This document shows, in pieces, positions 32,480 through 40,903 of a stretch of 64,000 bases of DNA (the first letter of the stretch is position 1; every line of letters starts with the position of its first letter). Source of the DNA: Nocardioides immobilis. Its GTDB lineage: Bacteria; Actinomycetota; Actinomycetes; Propionibacteriales; Nocardioidaceae. The stretch spans positions 49,134 to 113,133 of the forward strand of contig NZ_QXGH01000031.1 of NCBI RefSeq assembly GCF_003515065.1. Reading direction: 5' to 3'. Below the pieces are notes generated by a model, which worked only from the letters and a program-made list of their open reading frames with translations, did no database searches and was not told where the DNA came from. A program made the translations under genes and the position numbers.

Positions 32480-35245
32480 TCAGTCGATCTGCTGCGCCTC
32501 GTCCGCGAGCCGTCCTGCCAGCTGGCCGCGCCGGGTGACACCGAGCTTCACGAACGCGTGCGAAAGGTGGCTCTCGATCGTGTGCACGCTCACCGACAGG
32601 GTCGCCGCGATCTCCTTGTTCGAGGCTCCCCCTGCGGCCAGCTCGACGACGCGGCGCTCGCTCCTGCTCAGCCCGCCCGTCGACGCCGAGCGCCCGCCGA
32701 TCCGGGCGAGCTCCTCGCGCGCTCGCTCCGTCCACCGGCGGCAGCCCATCCGCTCGAACTCCGCGAGTGCCTCCTCGAGCGCACGGCGCGCGTCGGCCCG
32801 TCGTCGTACCCGACGAAGTGAAGCACCCAGGACCAGCAGCGTCCGGGCGCGATGGAACGGCTGCCCCGAGGAGCGGTGGTGCTCAAGCGCCTCCTCGGCC
32901 GCCGCGATCGCGGTGGCATCGTCGCCCTCCGCGGCGTGCAGGACGGCTCGGCAGCGGGCGCCCAGTGCGAGCGCCCACGGGTAGCCGAGCGCCCGGCCGC
33001 GCTCCTCCCAGGCTTCGATGATGGCCCCGGCACGGTCGCCGAGTCCGCGGGCGATCATCAGCTCGATGGCGTCGGGCACCCAGTCGTCCTGGTGCGGCTC
33101 GGTGAGCCCGTCGCGCTCTGCCTCCTCGACCCGCGCCCGGCAGGCCTCCCACGCCATTTCCGGATCGCCCCCCGAGAGCCCCGCCGCGAGCGCCACCCTG
33201 ATCTCGGTGTTGGCGGCCAGACCACCGACCGGCCCCTCGTGCTGCAGCCGCTCCTGGGCGGTATCGAGATCGCCGTGGAGGACGTCGACGAACGCACGAT
33301 CTGCCACCAGCTGGTCCCTCAAGGCGCTGTTCCCGGTCAGCGCGGTGATGGCGATGCCCTCGTCGATGTGCGCGATCGCCGCTCCGAGGTTGCCGCATGC
33401 GGTCTCCAGCCGTCCCAGCCAGTGCTGGATGTAGCCGTCCTCGAAACCCCGCAGGGCCACGTCGTCCCTGATCTCGATCAGGCGCTGCCGCGCCTCGTCG
33501 TAGCGATGGGCGTAGAACGCGAAGTACGCCGCGATGACGCACGGCGGATCGGAGCCCACCGGGACCGCGTCTCGGTCCTCCAGCTCAAGCGCGCGCTCGA
33601 TCCGGGCCCAGTCCAGGCCGTCGCCGGCGCGGAAGTCGGTCATCGCGGAGTAGGCGAGCACCTCAGCGACGAGCGGGCCGTCCGTGGACGGGTCGAGTCG
33701 CTCGAGGAGGTCCCGGCTCAACCGCTGGGCCCGCTCGAAGTCGCGTCGCTGCGCGGTGATCGCCATCAGCGAGAGGGCGCACCGGTGCGCTGCTGGGTTC
33801 AGCGCGAGTGCCTCGGCGAGGGCGTCCTCTGCTCCGGCCAGGTCGTCGTCTGCCATGCAGACCTCCGCCCGCAGCCGGAGCGCCTCCGCCGCCTCGTCGC
33901 CGGTCAGCTCCCGCGCGATGAGGTGGTCGAGCATCGCTTCGGCGGAGGCATGCTCGCCCACGTGCTCGTAGTACTCAGCCGCCCGCAGGCCACGACGGAC
34001 CGCGAGTCGCGGCGCCTCCGCGGGTGTCAGCCGGCACGCACGCTCGAGGAGCAACGCGCCGTCCAAGGGCGCTCCGCGGGTCAGCGCGGCCTCGGCGCCG
34101 ACCTCGATCGTGCGGGCGACATCGAGGTCCGGTACGTCGACGGCGCGGCCGAGGTGGCGAGCCCGTTCCTCGGGTCCGACCGCCTCGGCAGCGAGCTGGC
34201 GTCGTACCTCCTGGATCAGGTCGGGGTGCGCGGTCGCGAGCACGGCGGCCGCGTGGAACGGATGGGCGAACCGGAGGACCTGACCGTCGAGGCGGACCAC
34301 ACCTGCCCGCTCCGCGTCGACCAGGCAGTCGAGGCTCCGTTCTCCGAGCGCCGACGGGGGCACCGGGCTGGTCGGCCCGAAAGCGAGCGCGGCGCGCAGC
34401 AGCAGCACCCGGGTACGCTCCGGCAGGTCCGCGACCCGACGGCGGATCAGCTCCTGCACGTCGCCCGGCACCGGCAACGGCTCGCCGAACGGTGGCACCC
34501 CGACCTCCTCGAGGACCCGGACGATCTCCAGCGCGAACAGCGGGTTCCCCTGGGAGGCGTCGTGGACCCGCGACAACGTCGACCGCGTCAGCCGGGTCGG
34601 CAGTCGCGACTCCAGGATCGATCTCAAGGCCCCCATCGACACCGGCCCCAACCGCAACCGCACGACCGCGTCCTCCGGAAGCACGCCGGGGAGGTCGAGC
34701 CGAGCCGGCTCCGGGAGTCTCCGGGTCGTGACGACCGCGACCGGATCGTCGCCCAGCCGGCGCAGCACGTAGCCCAGGACCGCCGCCGACGCCTCGTCGA
34801 CCCAGTGCACGTCGTCGAGCACGAGCAGCAGCGGGCCTTCGGATGCGAGCCGGGTCAGCACGCCGCGGAGCGCAGCACCGACGGTCGCCTGCTCGACGGA
34901 CCGCCCGTCAGGCTCGGCGCGGCGCATGACCACGTCCAGCGCGTTGCGCTGGGGCTCCGGGAGTGGGTCGATGGCCTGCTCGGGCACGTCGTCCAGCAGG
35001 TCGCCGACCGCGAGCAGCGACCACGACGCCTCGGCCTCCGCCGCCCGGCTGCCCAGGACACGGAACCCGCGCCCGGCCGCCTGCTCGACGGCTGCCTCGA
35101 GCAGCACCGACTTGCCGATCCCGGCCTCACCCTCCACGACCAGCCCGACCGGCCCCGACACCGCGCGATCGAGCAGGTCACGGATCGCGTCGAGCTCGGC
35201 ATCGCGCCCGATCACGGTTGTCGTCGGCACCGTCGTACTCCCCAT
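32480..35245 (-). CDS. Large ATP-binding LuxR regulator (LAL type)
   Basis: 921 aa. Walker A GEAGIGKS (39-46) and Walker B LLLVLDDVHW (about 133-142) define an AAA/STAND ATPase part. A long helical TPR-like region (about 400-840) follows, and a LuxR helix-turn-helix ends the protein (about 858-915: LSRSERRVVELAAGGASNKE, then SVHTIESHLSHAFVKLGV). LAL proteins of this layout are transcription activators, often of catabolic or secondary-metabolite genes. ATG 35245 is chosen as the start because the ATPase domain begins 12 residues later. The target may be the DUF4242-like gene or the RTX gene directly downstream; inference only. Confidence 0.9.
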   Translation of the reverse strand: MGSTTVPTTTVIGRDAELDAIRDLLDRAVSGPVGLVVEGEAGIGKSVLLEAAVEQAAGRGFRVLGSRAAEAEASWSLLAVGDLLDDVPEQAIDPLPEPQRNALDVVMRRAEPDGRSVEQATVGAALRGVLTRLASEGPLLLVLDDVHWVDEASAAVLGYVLRRLGDDPVAVVTTRRLPEPARLDLPGVLPEDAVVRLRLGPVSMGALRSILESRLPTRLTRSTLSRVHDASQGNPLFALEIVRVLEEVGVPPFGEPLPVPGDVQELIRRRVADLPERTRVLLLRAALAFGPTSPVPPSALGERSLDCLVDAERAGVVRLDGQVLRFAHPFHAAAVLATAHPDLIQEVRRQLAAEAVGPEERARHLGRAVDVPDLDVARTIEVGAEAALTRGAPLDGALLLERACRLTPAEAPRLAVRRGLRAAEYYEHVGEHASAEAMLDHLIARELTGDEAAEALRLRAEVCMADDDLAGAEDALAEALALNPAAHRCALSLMAITAQRRDFERAQRLSRDLLERLDPSTDGPLVAEVLAYSAMTDFRAGDGLDWARIERALELEDRDAVPVGSDPPCVIAAYFAFYAHRYDEARQRLIEIRDDVALRGFEDGYIQHWLGRLETACGNLGAAIAHIDEGIAITALTGNSALRDQLVADRAFVDVLHGDLDTAQERLQHEGPVGGLAANTEIRVALAAGLSGGDPEMAWEACRARVEEAERDGLTEPHQDDWVPDAIELMIARGLGDRAGAIIEAWEERGRALGYPWALALGARCRAVLHAAEGDDATAIAAAEEALEHHRSSGQPFHRARTLLVLGASLRRVRRRADARRALEEALAEFERMGCRRWTERAREELARIGGRSASTGGLSRSERRVVELAAGGASNKEIAATLSVSVHTIESHLSHAFVKLGVTRRGQLAGRLADEAQQID

Positions 35246-35331
35246 GTCGCGCAGGCCCCGAGGGCATGCCGAGACGAGTCTCCTCGGTTCCCGACCAGCC
35301 GGCCAGACCCGTGTCCATGGGCGACCTCCCC

Positions 35332-36273
35332 TCATCGACCCCGGGAGTCGTCGAAGGGGATGGTGCCGACCTCCAGCTTGAGCCCGACGATCCCGGAGTG
35401 CCGGCGCGCGTAGCGCAGCTCGCTGGCCAGGTCGCCGAGGCCGTTCCACAGCACGGTGTCGATCACGAGGGTCGACAGCGTCCCCATCGCCCGACCGTCC
35501 CCGTCGACGTACCCGCTCCCGCTGTCCCCCGGGATGCCCGGCGACGGCGAGTAGATCGTGTGCGACCAGCCGTCGGTGTCGGACCCGCCCGGCATCAGCG
35601 TGGCGGCCTGACGCGAGTACGGGCTGCCGTCCTCGCGCAGCGACGAACGTCCGTACCCGTAGACGCGGCTGATCGAGTAGGAGTCGACGCCGGTGGCCGG
35701 CAGGCCCGTCGGGCCACCCCAGTACGGCAGGCTCGGGTTCACCTTGTCCCGGGAGCCGCGCGCCACCCGGACGAGTGCGAAGTCGTTGAAGGCGCAGGCG
35801 TTCCGGTTCTTCTCACCGCGCCGTTGCATCGTGCGCCAGCTGCTGTAGGCCAGCCTGCCGCGCCCGAGCTGCTCGCCGGCGTCGTACCGCGTGCCGTGGG
35901 CGTTGAACGTGACCCTCGTCCCGAGCGGCCGGGTCGGAGCCTCGCAGCCGTTCTCCTCGTCACCGGTGGTGGCGCAGTGGGCGGCCTGCCCGAGGTAGAC
36001 CTCGCCGGCCGCGTCGGTGAACACGAAGTTGGTCGTGCACTGGCCGGCGCCGTCGGTGAGGGTCTGGATACCCGGCGTGATCGTCGCCCGGCGGAACGAC
36101 GTCCAGCCGCGCGACTTGCGCACCATCGGGTCGTGGGACTCCCTGTCGACCCCGGACGTCGTCTCCGCCGGGCCCGAGTCCTCGAACGGCTCGAACCAGG
36201 CGTTGGCAAGGGCGAGGACCGTGATGATGCTGAGCACCACACCCCACGGAAGCTCCGGCGACTCCGAGGTCAC
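35332..36273 (-). CDS. Trypsin-fold serine protease, membrane anchored
   Basis: 313 aa. One N-terminal hydrophobic helix (about 8-27, GVVLSIITVLALANAWF) acts as an uncleaved anchor or signal. Catalytic residues of chymotrypsin-like proteases are visible: His in GQAAHCAT (about 96), Asp in NDFALVRV (about 163), Ser in GIPGDSGSGYV (about 246). Cysteines sit near His and in CEAPTRP and NACAF, likely disulfides. GTG at 36273 is the start. Substrate unknown. It lies upstream of the LAL regulator on the same strand. Confidence 0.85.
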   Translation of the reverse strand: MTSESPELPWGVVLSIITVLALANAWFEPFEDSGPAETTSGVDRESHDPMVRKSRGWTSFRRATITPGIQTLTDGAGQCTTNFVFTDAAGEVYLGQAAHCATTGDEENGCEAPTRPLGTRVTFNAHGTRYDAGEQLGRGRLAYSSWRTMQRRGEKNRNACAFNDFALVRVARGSRDKVNPSLPYWGGPTGLPATGVDSYSISRVYGYGRSSLREDGSPYSRQAATLMPGGSDTDGWSHTIYSPSPGIPGDSGSGYVDGDGRAMGTLSTLVIDTVLWNGLGDLASELRYARRHSGIVGLKLEVGTIPFDDSRGR

Positions 36274-36368
36274 ACCTCGAGCATGGCGCGGTCCAGCGAG
36301 AAGCGGTAGGCACCACGCCGTCCGACACCCGGCGCGGCCGCCGTCGCCGGCCGACTACGGTTTCGACC

Positions 36369-36956
36369 ATGGCTCACACGATGCGGGTACGACGCGCGCT
36401 CGCCCGAGGCGCTCTGCGCGCGACCCGATGGCGCCTTGTCGGCACGGTGCCCAGCAAGGGGATCCTCGTCGGCGCGCCGCACACGTCGAACTGGGACTGG
36501 GTCGCGATGCTGCTCATCGCCTGGAGCGACGGCCGGCGCCCCCAGGTGCTCATCAAGCAGTCGTTCTTCAAGGGACCGATGGGCTGGATCATGCGTGCGA
36601 CCGGAGGCATCCCGCTCGACCGCGCCAACCCCGGCGCGACGATCCGGGAGCTGCTGAAGGAAGCCGAGACGCACGAGTCCTTCCTGCTGGTGATCGCTCC
36701 CGAGGGCACGCGGGGCAAGAGCGAGTACTGGAAGCCCGGCTTCTACCGGATCGCGGGGCAGACCGGCCTGCCGATCTGCCTCGGGTTCATCGACGGCGAG
36801 ACCCGCACCCTCGGGATGGGGCCGTCCTTCACCCCGTCCGGCGACGTCGTCGCTGACATGGATCTCGTCCGCGCGTTCTACGCCGACAAGCACGGCGTCA
36901 ACCCCGAGCTCCGGGTCGAGCCGCGGCTCCGCGAGGAGTCCGCCGGCGCCGGGTAG
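36369..36956 (+). CDS. PlsC-like acyltransferase
   Basis: 195 aa. HTSNWDW (His38-Asp43) is the HX4D catalytic motif and APEGTRGKSEYWKPGFY (about 110-126) is the third acyltransferase block, as in 1-acylglycerol-3-phosphate acyltransferases. The protein is short for that family and has no obvious membrane helix, so its acceptor may differ. ATG 36369 follows TACGGT by 7 nt, suggesting a leaderless mRNA. It is followed by a hairpin shared with tRNA-Ala. Confidence 0.88.
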   Translation: MAHTMRVRRALARGALRATRWRLVGTVPSKGILVGAPHTSNWDWVAMLLIAWSDGRRPQVLIKQSFFKGPMGWIMRATGGIPLDRANPGATIRELLKEAETHESFLLVIAPEGTRGKSEYWKPGFYRIAGQTGLPICLGFIDGETRTLGMGPSFTPSGDVVADMDLVRAFYADKHGVNPELRVEPRLREESAGAG

Positions 36957-36971
36957 GGCGCAGGAACGACG

Positions 36972-37001
36972 AAGGTCGGCTTCCGCTCGGAAGCCGACCT
37001 T
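36972..37001. terminator. Bidirectional terminator between the acyltransferase and tRNA-Ala
   Basis: AAGGTCGGCTTCC-gctc-GGAAGCCGACCTT: a perfect 13-bp stem with a 4-nt loop, 16 nt after the acyltransferase stop and 19 nt beyond the 3' end of the minus-strand tRNA. Serves both convergent transcripts. Confidence 0.8.
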
Positions 37002-37019
37002 GTCCATCAAGAAACTTTG

Positions 37020-37092
37020 TGGAGCTGAGGGGACTCGAACCCCTGACCCTCTGCATGCCATGCAGATGCGCTACCAGCTGCGCCACAGCCCC
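37020..37092 (-). tRNA. tRNA-Ala (GGC anticodon)
   Basis: 73 nt. The acceptor stem GGGGCTG/CAGCTCC includes the G3-U70 pair that identifies alanine tRNAs. The D arm is GCGC...GCGC, the anticodon stem is TCTGC/GCAGA with loop ATGGCAT (anticodon GGC), and the T arm has AGGGG-TTCGAGT-CCCCT. Discriminator A; the CCA end is not encoded. Reads codons GCC and GCU. Confidence 0.97.
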
Positions 37093-37111
37093 GTGGTTTG
37101 CAACGCGGAGA

Positions 37112-37141
37112 ACCTTACCGAACGCTGCGACGCCGGTGAAA
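37112..37141 (-). promoter_or_regulatory. Predicted tRNA-Ala promoter
   Basis: On the minus strand TTTCAC (37141-37136) and TAAGGT (37117-37112) are 18 nt apart, and the start of the tRNA is about 20 nt farther on. A good match to actinobacterial housekeeping promoters. Confidence 0.6.
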
Positions 37142-37237
37142 TCGAGGTCCCCGGCCACGCGTAGGCAAAGGTTCTGCGAAGTCGCCGCGGCGCGGACCCG
37201 CGGGCGCTAGCGTCGAAGCGTTCGACGGAGGTGACCG

Positions 37238-37873
37238 ATGCTCCGTGTGGTGCGACTCGCCTGCTGCATCGTGGTGCTGATGCTGGTGTCCGCCGCGGGC
37301 TGCGACGACGAGCCGCGCCGGCCGAAGGGCGGTACGGCACCGAGTGGCCCGTCCGCCTCGTCGGCCTCGGTGACACCGACCGATGTGACCACGGTGCCGA
37401 CGTCCAGCCCTGTCTCGAGCGACCCGGCGACCCGGAGCTCCCAGATCGCGACCCGGACCGGCTTCACGATCACCCACAACGGCCAGCCGATCGACACTGC
37501 CGGCCTCCGGGCGCTGGGCTGGACGATCAACGCGGTCCTCGGCACCGCGCAGTGGTCCGACCCGGCCCTCGGGTCGATGTCGGTGACCTGGGAGATCCCC
37601 GACGAGCGCGCCGTCTCGGGGTTCGACGCGTCGTTCTGGGGAGACGTGACGGCCCAGAACCTGGCGATGAACCCGACCATGTCGACGTCGGTGTTCACCG
37701 GCGGCCCGGTGGAGGCGACGGCGTACTCGACAGGCGGCCGCAAGGCGGAGACCCCGACCAAGAGACTCGTGGTGACGGTGCCCGAGCAGCCCGTTGGGAC
37801 GACGGCGACCGTGAGCATGAACCTCGGCTGGCCGCAGCCGGTGCTCATCACCTACAACTACACCTACGTGTAG
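37238..37873 (+). CDS. Lipoprotein of unknown function
   Basis: 211 aa. Signal peptide with lipobox SAAGC (Cys22), then a Ser/Thr/Pro-rich linker (about 30-68). The rest is a beta-rich domain (ITHNGQPIDTAGLRALGWTI; ending with LITYNYTYV). Not recognised as any family. ATG 37238 has GGAGGTG 5 nt before it, and TAGCGT at 37207-37212 is a probable -10 box. The stop is 6 nt from the convergent phosphatase gene. Confidence 0.75.
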   Translation: MLRVVRLACCIVVLMLVSAAGCDDEPRRPKGGTAPSGPSASSASVTPTDVTTVPTSSPVSSDPATRSSQIATRTGFTITHNGQPIDTAGLRALGWTINAVLGTAQWSDPALGSMSVTWEIPDERAVSGFDASFWGDVTAQNLAMNPTMSTSVFTGGPVEATAYSTGGRKAETPTKRLVVTVPEQPVGTTATVSMNLGWPQPVLITYNYTYV

Positions 37874-37879
37874 GGCGCC

Positions 37880-38494
37880 TCAGGCGGTGCGGTTGTACGC
37901 CGCCAGCGCCCAGCGCCCGGAGGGGCGTTCGACGATCTCCACCCACCCGCAGTTGGCGAGCGCGCGGAAGTCCCGGACCATCTCGAGCGGCCAGGCGAGC
38001 CAGTGCACCATGGCGGTCCGGATCGCGGCGCCGTGGGCGACGACCACGGCGGTCTCCCCCGGCTCGAGCACACCCGCGGTCTCCTTCAGCACGGCGGTGA
38101 ACCGGTCGGCGACCTGGGCCAGCGTCTCGGCGCCGGGGATGTCGTCCCAGTCACCGGCGCGGAACCGCGCGTACTCGTCGGGGTCGAGCGCGGCGTACTC
38201 ATCGTGGGTCAGGCCCTGGCGCTCACCCAGGTAGCACTCCCGCAGGCGGTCGTCGTACGACGCGCCCAGGCCGGTCGCCTGCGCGACGTACTCGGTCGTC
38301 TGCCGGGCCCGCTGCAGGTCCGAGGACACCAGCAGCGTCGGCGCCAGCGCGGCGATCGCCGGCGCCACGGCCTGCGCCTGGGCGTGACCGAGGTCGTCGA
38401 GCGCCGGGTCGAGGTGGCCCTGGATCCGCTTGACCGCGTTCCACTCGGTCTGCCCGTGCCGCAGCAGGACCAGCCGGCGCTCTGCCTCAGCCAC
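37880..38494 (-). CDS. Histidine phosphatase family protein (GpgP-like by position)
   Basis: 204 aa. LVLLRHGQTEWN (His about 14, the phospho-acceptor) and VVVAHGAAIR are the two catalytic blocks of the phosphoglycerate-mutase superfamily. The GTG start overlaps the end of rsfS by 8 nt. In mycobacteria the gene after nadD-rsfS is the glucosyl-3-phosphoglycerate phosphatase gpgP; the same order here suggests that role, by context only. Confidence 0.88.
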   Translation of the reverse strand: MAEAERRLVLLRHGQTEWNAVKRIQGHLDPALDDLGHAQAQAVAPAIAALAPTLLVSSDLQRARQTTEYVAQATGLGASYDDRLRECYLGERQGLTHDEYAALDPDEYARFRAGDWDDIPGAETLAQVADRFTAVLKETAGVLEPGETAVVVAHGAAIRTAMVHWLAWPLEMVRDFRALANCGWVEIVERPSGRWALAAYNRTA

Positions 38495-38873
38495 CGGCCG
38501 AAGCCGGCCCGTGCACCTCGGCCGGCAGCTCGATGATCGGGCAGTCGCGCCAGAGCCGCTCGAGCGCGTAGAACTGCCGCTCCTCGCTGTGCTGGACGTG
38601 GACCACGATCTCGCCGTAGTCGATGAGCACCCAGCGTGCGTCGCGCTCGCCCTCGCGGCGGATCGGCTTCGCGCCGATCTCACGCAGCTTGTCCTCGACC
38701 TCGTCGACGATCGCCTTGACCTGCCGGTCGTTGGCGCCGGACGCGAGCAGGAAGGCGTCGGTGATGGCCAGCTGCTCGCTCACGTCGAAGGCGAGGATGT
38801 CGGTGGCGAGCTTGTCGGCGGCGGCGCGGGCCGCCGCGTGGACCAGCTCGACGGCGTGCTCGGTCGCGGTCAT
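38487..38873 (-). CDS. rsfS: Ribosome silencing factor RsfS
   Basis: 128 aa. The family features VLIDYGEIVVHVQHSEERQFY (in part, about 91-111) and DAFLLASGANDRQVKAIV are present. RsfS binds uL14 on the 50S subunit and blocks 70S formation under starvation. Its ATG overlaps the nadD stop (ATGA) and its end overlaps the phosphatase start, giving a tightly coupled nadD-rsfS-phosphatase operon. Confidence 0.96.
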   Translation of the reverse strand: MTATEHAVELVHAAARAAADKLATDILAFDVSEQLAITDAFLLASGANDRQVKAIVDEVEDKLREIGAKPIRREGERDARWVLIDYGEIVVHVQHSEERQFYALERLWRDCPIIELPAEVHGPASAGG

Positions 38874-39493
38874 TTCACTCCGGGTTCTGCGGCGTAGAGG
38901 CCGTGCTTGGTGATGTATTGCACGACCCCGTCAGGGACGAGGTACCAGATCGGCTCCCCCTGCGCCTGCCGCTGACGGCAGTCGGTGGAGGAGATCGCGA
39001 GTGCCGGCACCTCCAACATCGTGACACGATCGGCCGGTATCGCCGAAAGCGTGGCGGGGTCCATCTCCGACCCGGGTCGGGTGCAGCCGACGAAGTGCGC
39101 GAGCGCGAACACGTCGTCGGCGTCGCGCCAGCTGAAGATGTCGGTCAGCGCGTCAGCGCCGGTGATGAAGAACAGGTCGGCGTCCGGGCGCGCGGCGCGG
39201 AGGTCGCGCAGCGTGTCGATCGTGTACGTCGGTCCGGCGCGGTCGATGTCGACCCGGCTGACCGTGAACCGCGGGTTGGCGGCGGTGGCGATCACCGTCA
39301 TCAGGTAGCGGTGCTCGGCGGGCGAGACGACCCGGTCGGTCTTCTGCCAGGGCTGCCCGGTCGGGACGAAGACGACCTCGTCGAGCCCGAACCAGCCCTG
39401 GACCTCCGACGCCGCCACCAGGTGGCCGTGGTGGATGGGGTCGAACGTGCCGCCCATCACCCCGACCCGGGGCCGCCGAGCGGGGTCAGTCAT
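38870..39493 (-). CDS. nadD: Nicotinate-nucleotide adenylyltransferase
   Basis: 207 aa. Nucleotidyltransferase motif GGTFDPIHHGHL (14-25) and the C-terminal ISSTDCRQR (about 169-177) are diagnostic. It makes nicotinate adenine dinucleotide in NAD synthesis in the cytoplasm. The C-terminus ends YITKHGLYA, the usual NadD tail. First gene of the operon with rsfS and the phosphatase. Confidence 0.97.
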   Translation of the reverse strand: MTDPARRPRVGVMGGTFDPIHHGHLVAASEVQGWFGLDEVVFVPTGQPWQKTDRVVSPAEHRYLMTVIATAANPRFTVSRVDIDRAGPTYTIDTLRDLRAARPDADLFFITGADALTDIFSWRDADDVFALAHFVGCTRPGSEMDPATLSAIPADRVTMLEVPALAISSTDCRQRQAQGEPIWYLVPDGVVQYITKHGLYAAEPGVK

Positions 39494-39520
39494 CGCCGAG
39501 TCATCGAGGGGCCGCGGGGT

Positions 39521-39679
39521 TCAGCTGTGGTCGCGGCCGCCGCCGAACCACACGAGGCCGGCGAGCAGGAGGAGCAGAATGAGCAGCGCGCCGCCGCCGA
39601 TGAACCACGGGTTGACGGCGGGCTCGCCGTGCTCCTCGGCGGCCTGGAGTACGGCGAGTGCGGTCAGGCTGATCTGCAT
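39521..39679 (-). CDS. Small single-pass membrane protein, 52 aa
   Basis: The product starts MQISLTALAVLQAAEEHGEP, has one membrane helix (about 28-46, IGGGALLILLLLLAGLVWF) and ends GGGRDHS. The ATG at 39679 has TAGGAT 7 nt upstream, a leaderless arrangement seen for many genes here, which supports the gene being real. It lies 27 nt before nadD on the same strand. Function unknown. Confidence 0.7.
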   Translation of the reverse strand: MQISLTALAVLQAAEEHGEPAVNPWFIGGGALLILLLLLAGLVWFGGGRDHS

Positions 39680-39698
39680 GCGCGGGATCCTACCGGTC

Positions 39699-40160
39699 TC
39701 AGTGGATGGCGAAGTCGACGCCCAGGAACAGCAGCGTGAAGCGGACGGTGCGGCCCAGGAAGACGGTGGGGATGAACACCCACATCGGCATCTTCAGCAG
39801 ACCACCGACGGCAGCCATCACCAGCAGGGGCGGGAGTCCGACCGACGCCGCCAGGAACATGATGCTCGCGGCGTACACCGGGCGCCCCTGCATCCGGGCG
39901 ACCCACTTCTCGTAGCCGGCCTTCACCTTCGGCGCTGCGAGCTTCTTCTGCGCCCACTTCGAGTCGATGCCGCGGCGCGCGGCCTCGTACCAGATGATCT
40001 TGCCGATGGTCGCGCCTGCGCCGGCCGCGATCCCGAGCGTGATCGCGGCCGGGACGCCGGGCTCGGTCGCCGCGGCGCCCAGGATGTAGACCTCCATCGG
40101 GAGGAACGGGAGCAGAGCCGACGCGATGCTGACTGCGAACGTCGTCAGCCACAGGATCAT
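39699..40160 (-). CDS. VTT/YqaA-like membrane protein
   Basis: 153 aa with about four hydrophobic segments. SALLPFLPMEVYILGAAAT and GIAAGAGATIGKIIWYEAAR resemble the SNARE-associated/DedA-like (VTT) proteins of the small YqaA type. The role is unknown, but DedA relatives move lipid carriers across the membrane. ATG 40160 overlaps the stop of the CDP-alcohol phosphotransferase gene (ATGA), so both are coupled, and a link to phospholipid metabolism is plausible. Confidence 0.8.
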   Translation of the reverse strand: MILWLTTFAVSIASALLPFLPMEVYILGAAATEPGVPAAITLGIAAGAGATIGKIIWYEAARRGIDSKWAQKKLAAPKVKAGYEKWVARMQGRPVYAASIMFLAASVGLPPLLVMAAVGGLLKMPMWVFIPTVFLGRTVRFTLLFLGVDFAIH

Positions 40161-40804
40161 GCGGCCGGGACCCTCTCCGGAACCGGTAGCCCGAGCTGCA
40201 GCAGCCAGCGCAGCGACACGCACTTCAGCACGAGCAGTGCGACCGCGATGATCAGCCCGAGCCACCACCACCCGGTCGCGAGCAGCAGGACGGCGAACAG
40301 GCCCGAGTTGGCCGCCTTGCCGAGCCGCGACCAGTTCCAGAGGTAGATCCGGCGATCGACCACGTAGAAGTAGTTGGGGCTGCGGATCGGCCAGGCGAGG
40401 AAGGCCAGCGACAGGAACATGTCGATGACCATGAACTCGAACAGGTAGACCGCGACCGGGATCGCGATCAGCTCCATCGGCTCGTCGCTGAAGAAGAGCG
40501 GCGCCGGCTGGAGCCAGGCCAGGCCGACGTAGAACGCACCGCAGCTGAGCCGGTCGCTCACCATGTCGATGACCCCGCCGATCCGGGTCTCGCAATCGGT
40601 CAGCCGCGCCCACGCGCCGTCGAGGGTGTCGCCCACCCAGTAGACGACGAGTCCGGTGACGAGCAGGGTGAGGCTCTCGTCGTACGCGCCCCACAGGGTG
40701 AGCGCCAGGGTCGCGATGGTGCGGACGAACGTGATCGCGGTCGCGCCGGTGAGGAGCCGCTCCGTGGATGCGTCCGCGTAGATGCGGTCGGGCGCCCCTG
40801 CCAT
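40157..40804 (-). CDS. CDP-alcohol phosphatidyltransferase family protein
   Basis: 215 aa, about six membrane helices. The catalytic signature DTLDGAWARLTDCETRIGGV followed by IDMVSDR fits D-x2-D-G-x2-A-R-x8-G-x3-D-x3-D exactly (about 58-84). Such enzymes join a CDP-diacylglycerol lipid to an alcohol, or similar; the alcohol cannot be told. ATG 40804 follows TAGGTT by 7 nt (leaderless). Operon with the YqaA-like gene. Confidence 0.88.
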   Translation of the reverse strand: MAGAPDRIYADASTERLLTGATAITFVRTIATLALTLWGAYDESLTLLVTGLVVYWVGDTLDGAWARLTDCETRIGGVIDMVSDRLSCGAFYVGLAWLQPAPLFFSDEPMELIAIPVAVYLFEFMVIDMFLSLAFLAWPIRSPNYFYVVDRRIYLWNWSRLGKAANSGLFAVLLLATGWWWLGLIIAVALLVLKCVSLRWLLQLGLPVPERVPAA

Positions 40805-40903
40805 GGCGCGAAACCTACCTTGCCGACCCTCGCGGCCGATCGACCCCTGCCGGTACTCGTGTCATTCACCGACCCGCTACCTGGCCTGCCTACCGTCACG
40901 GCC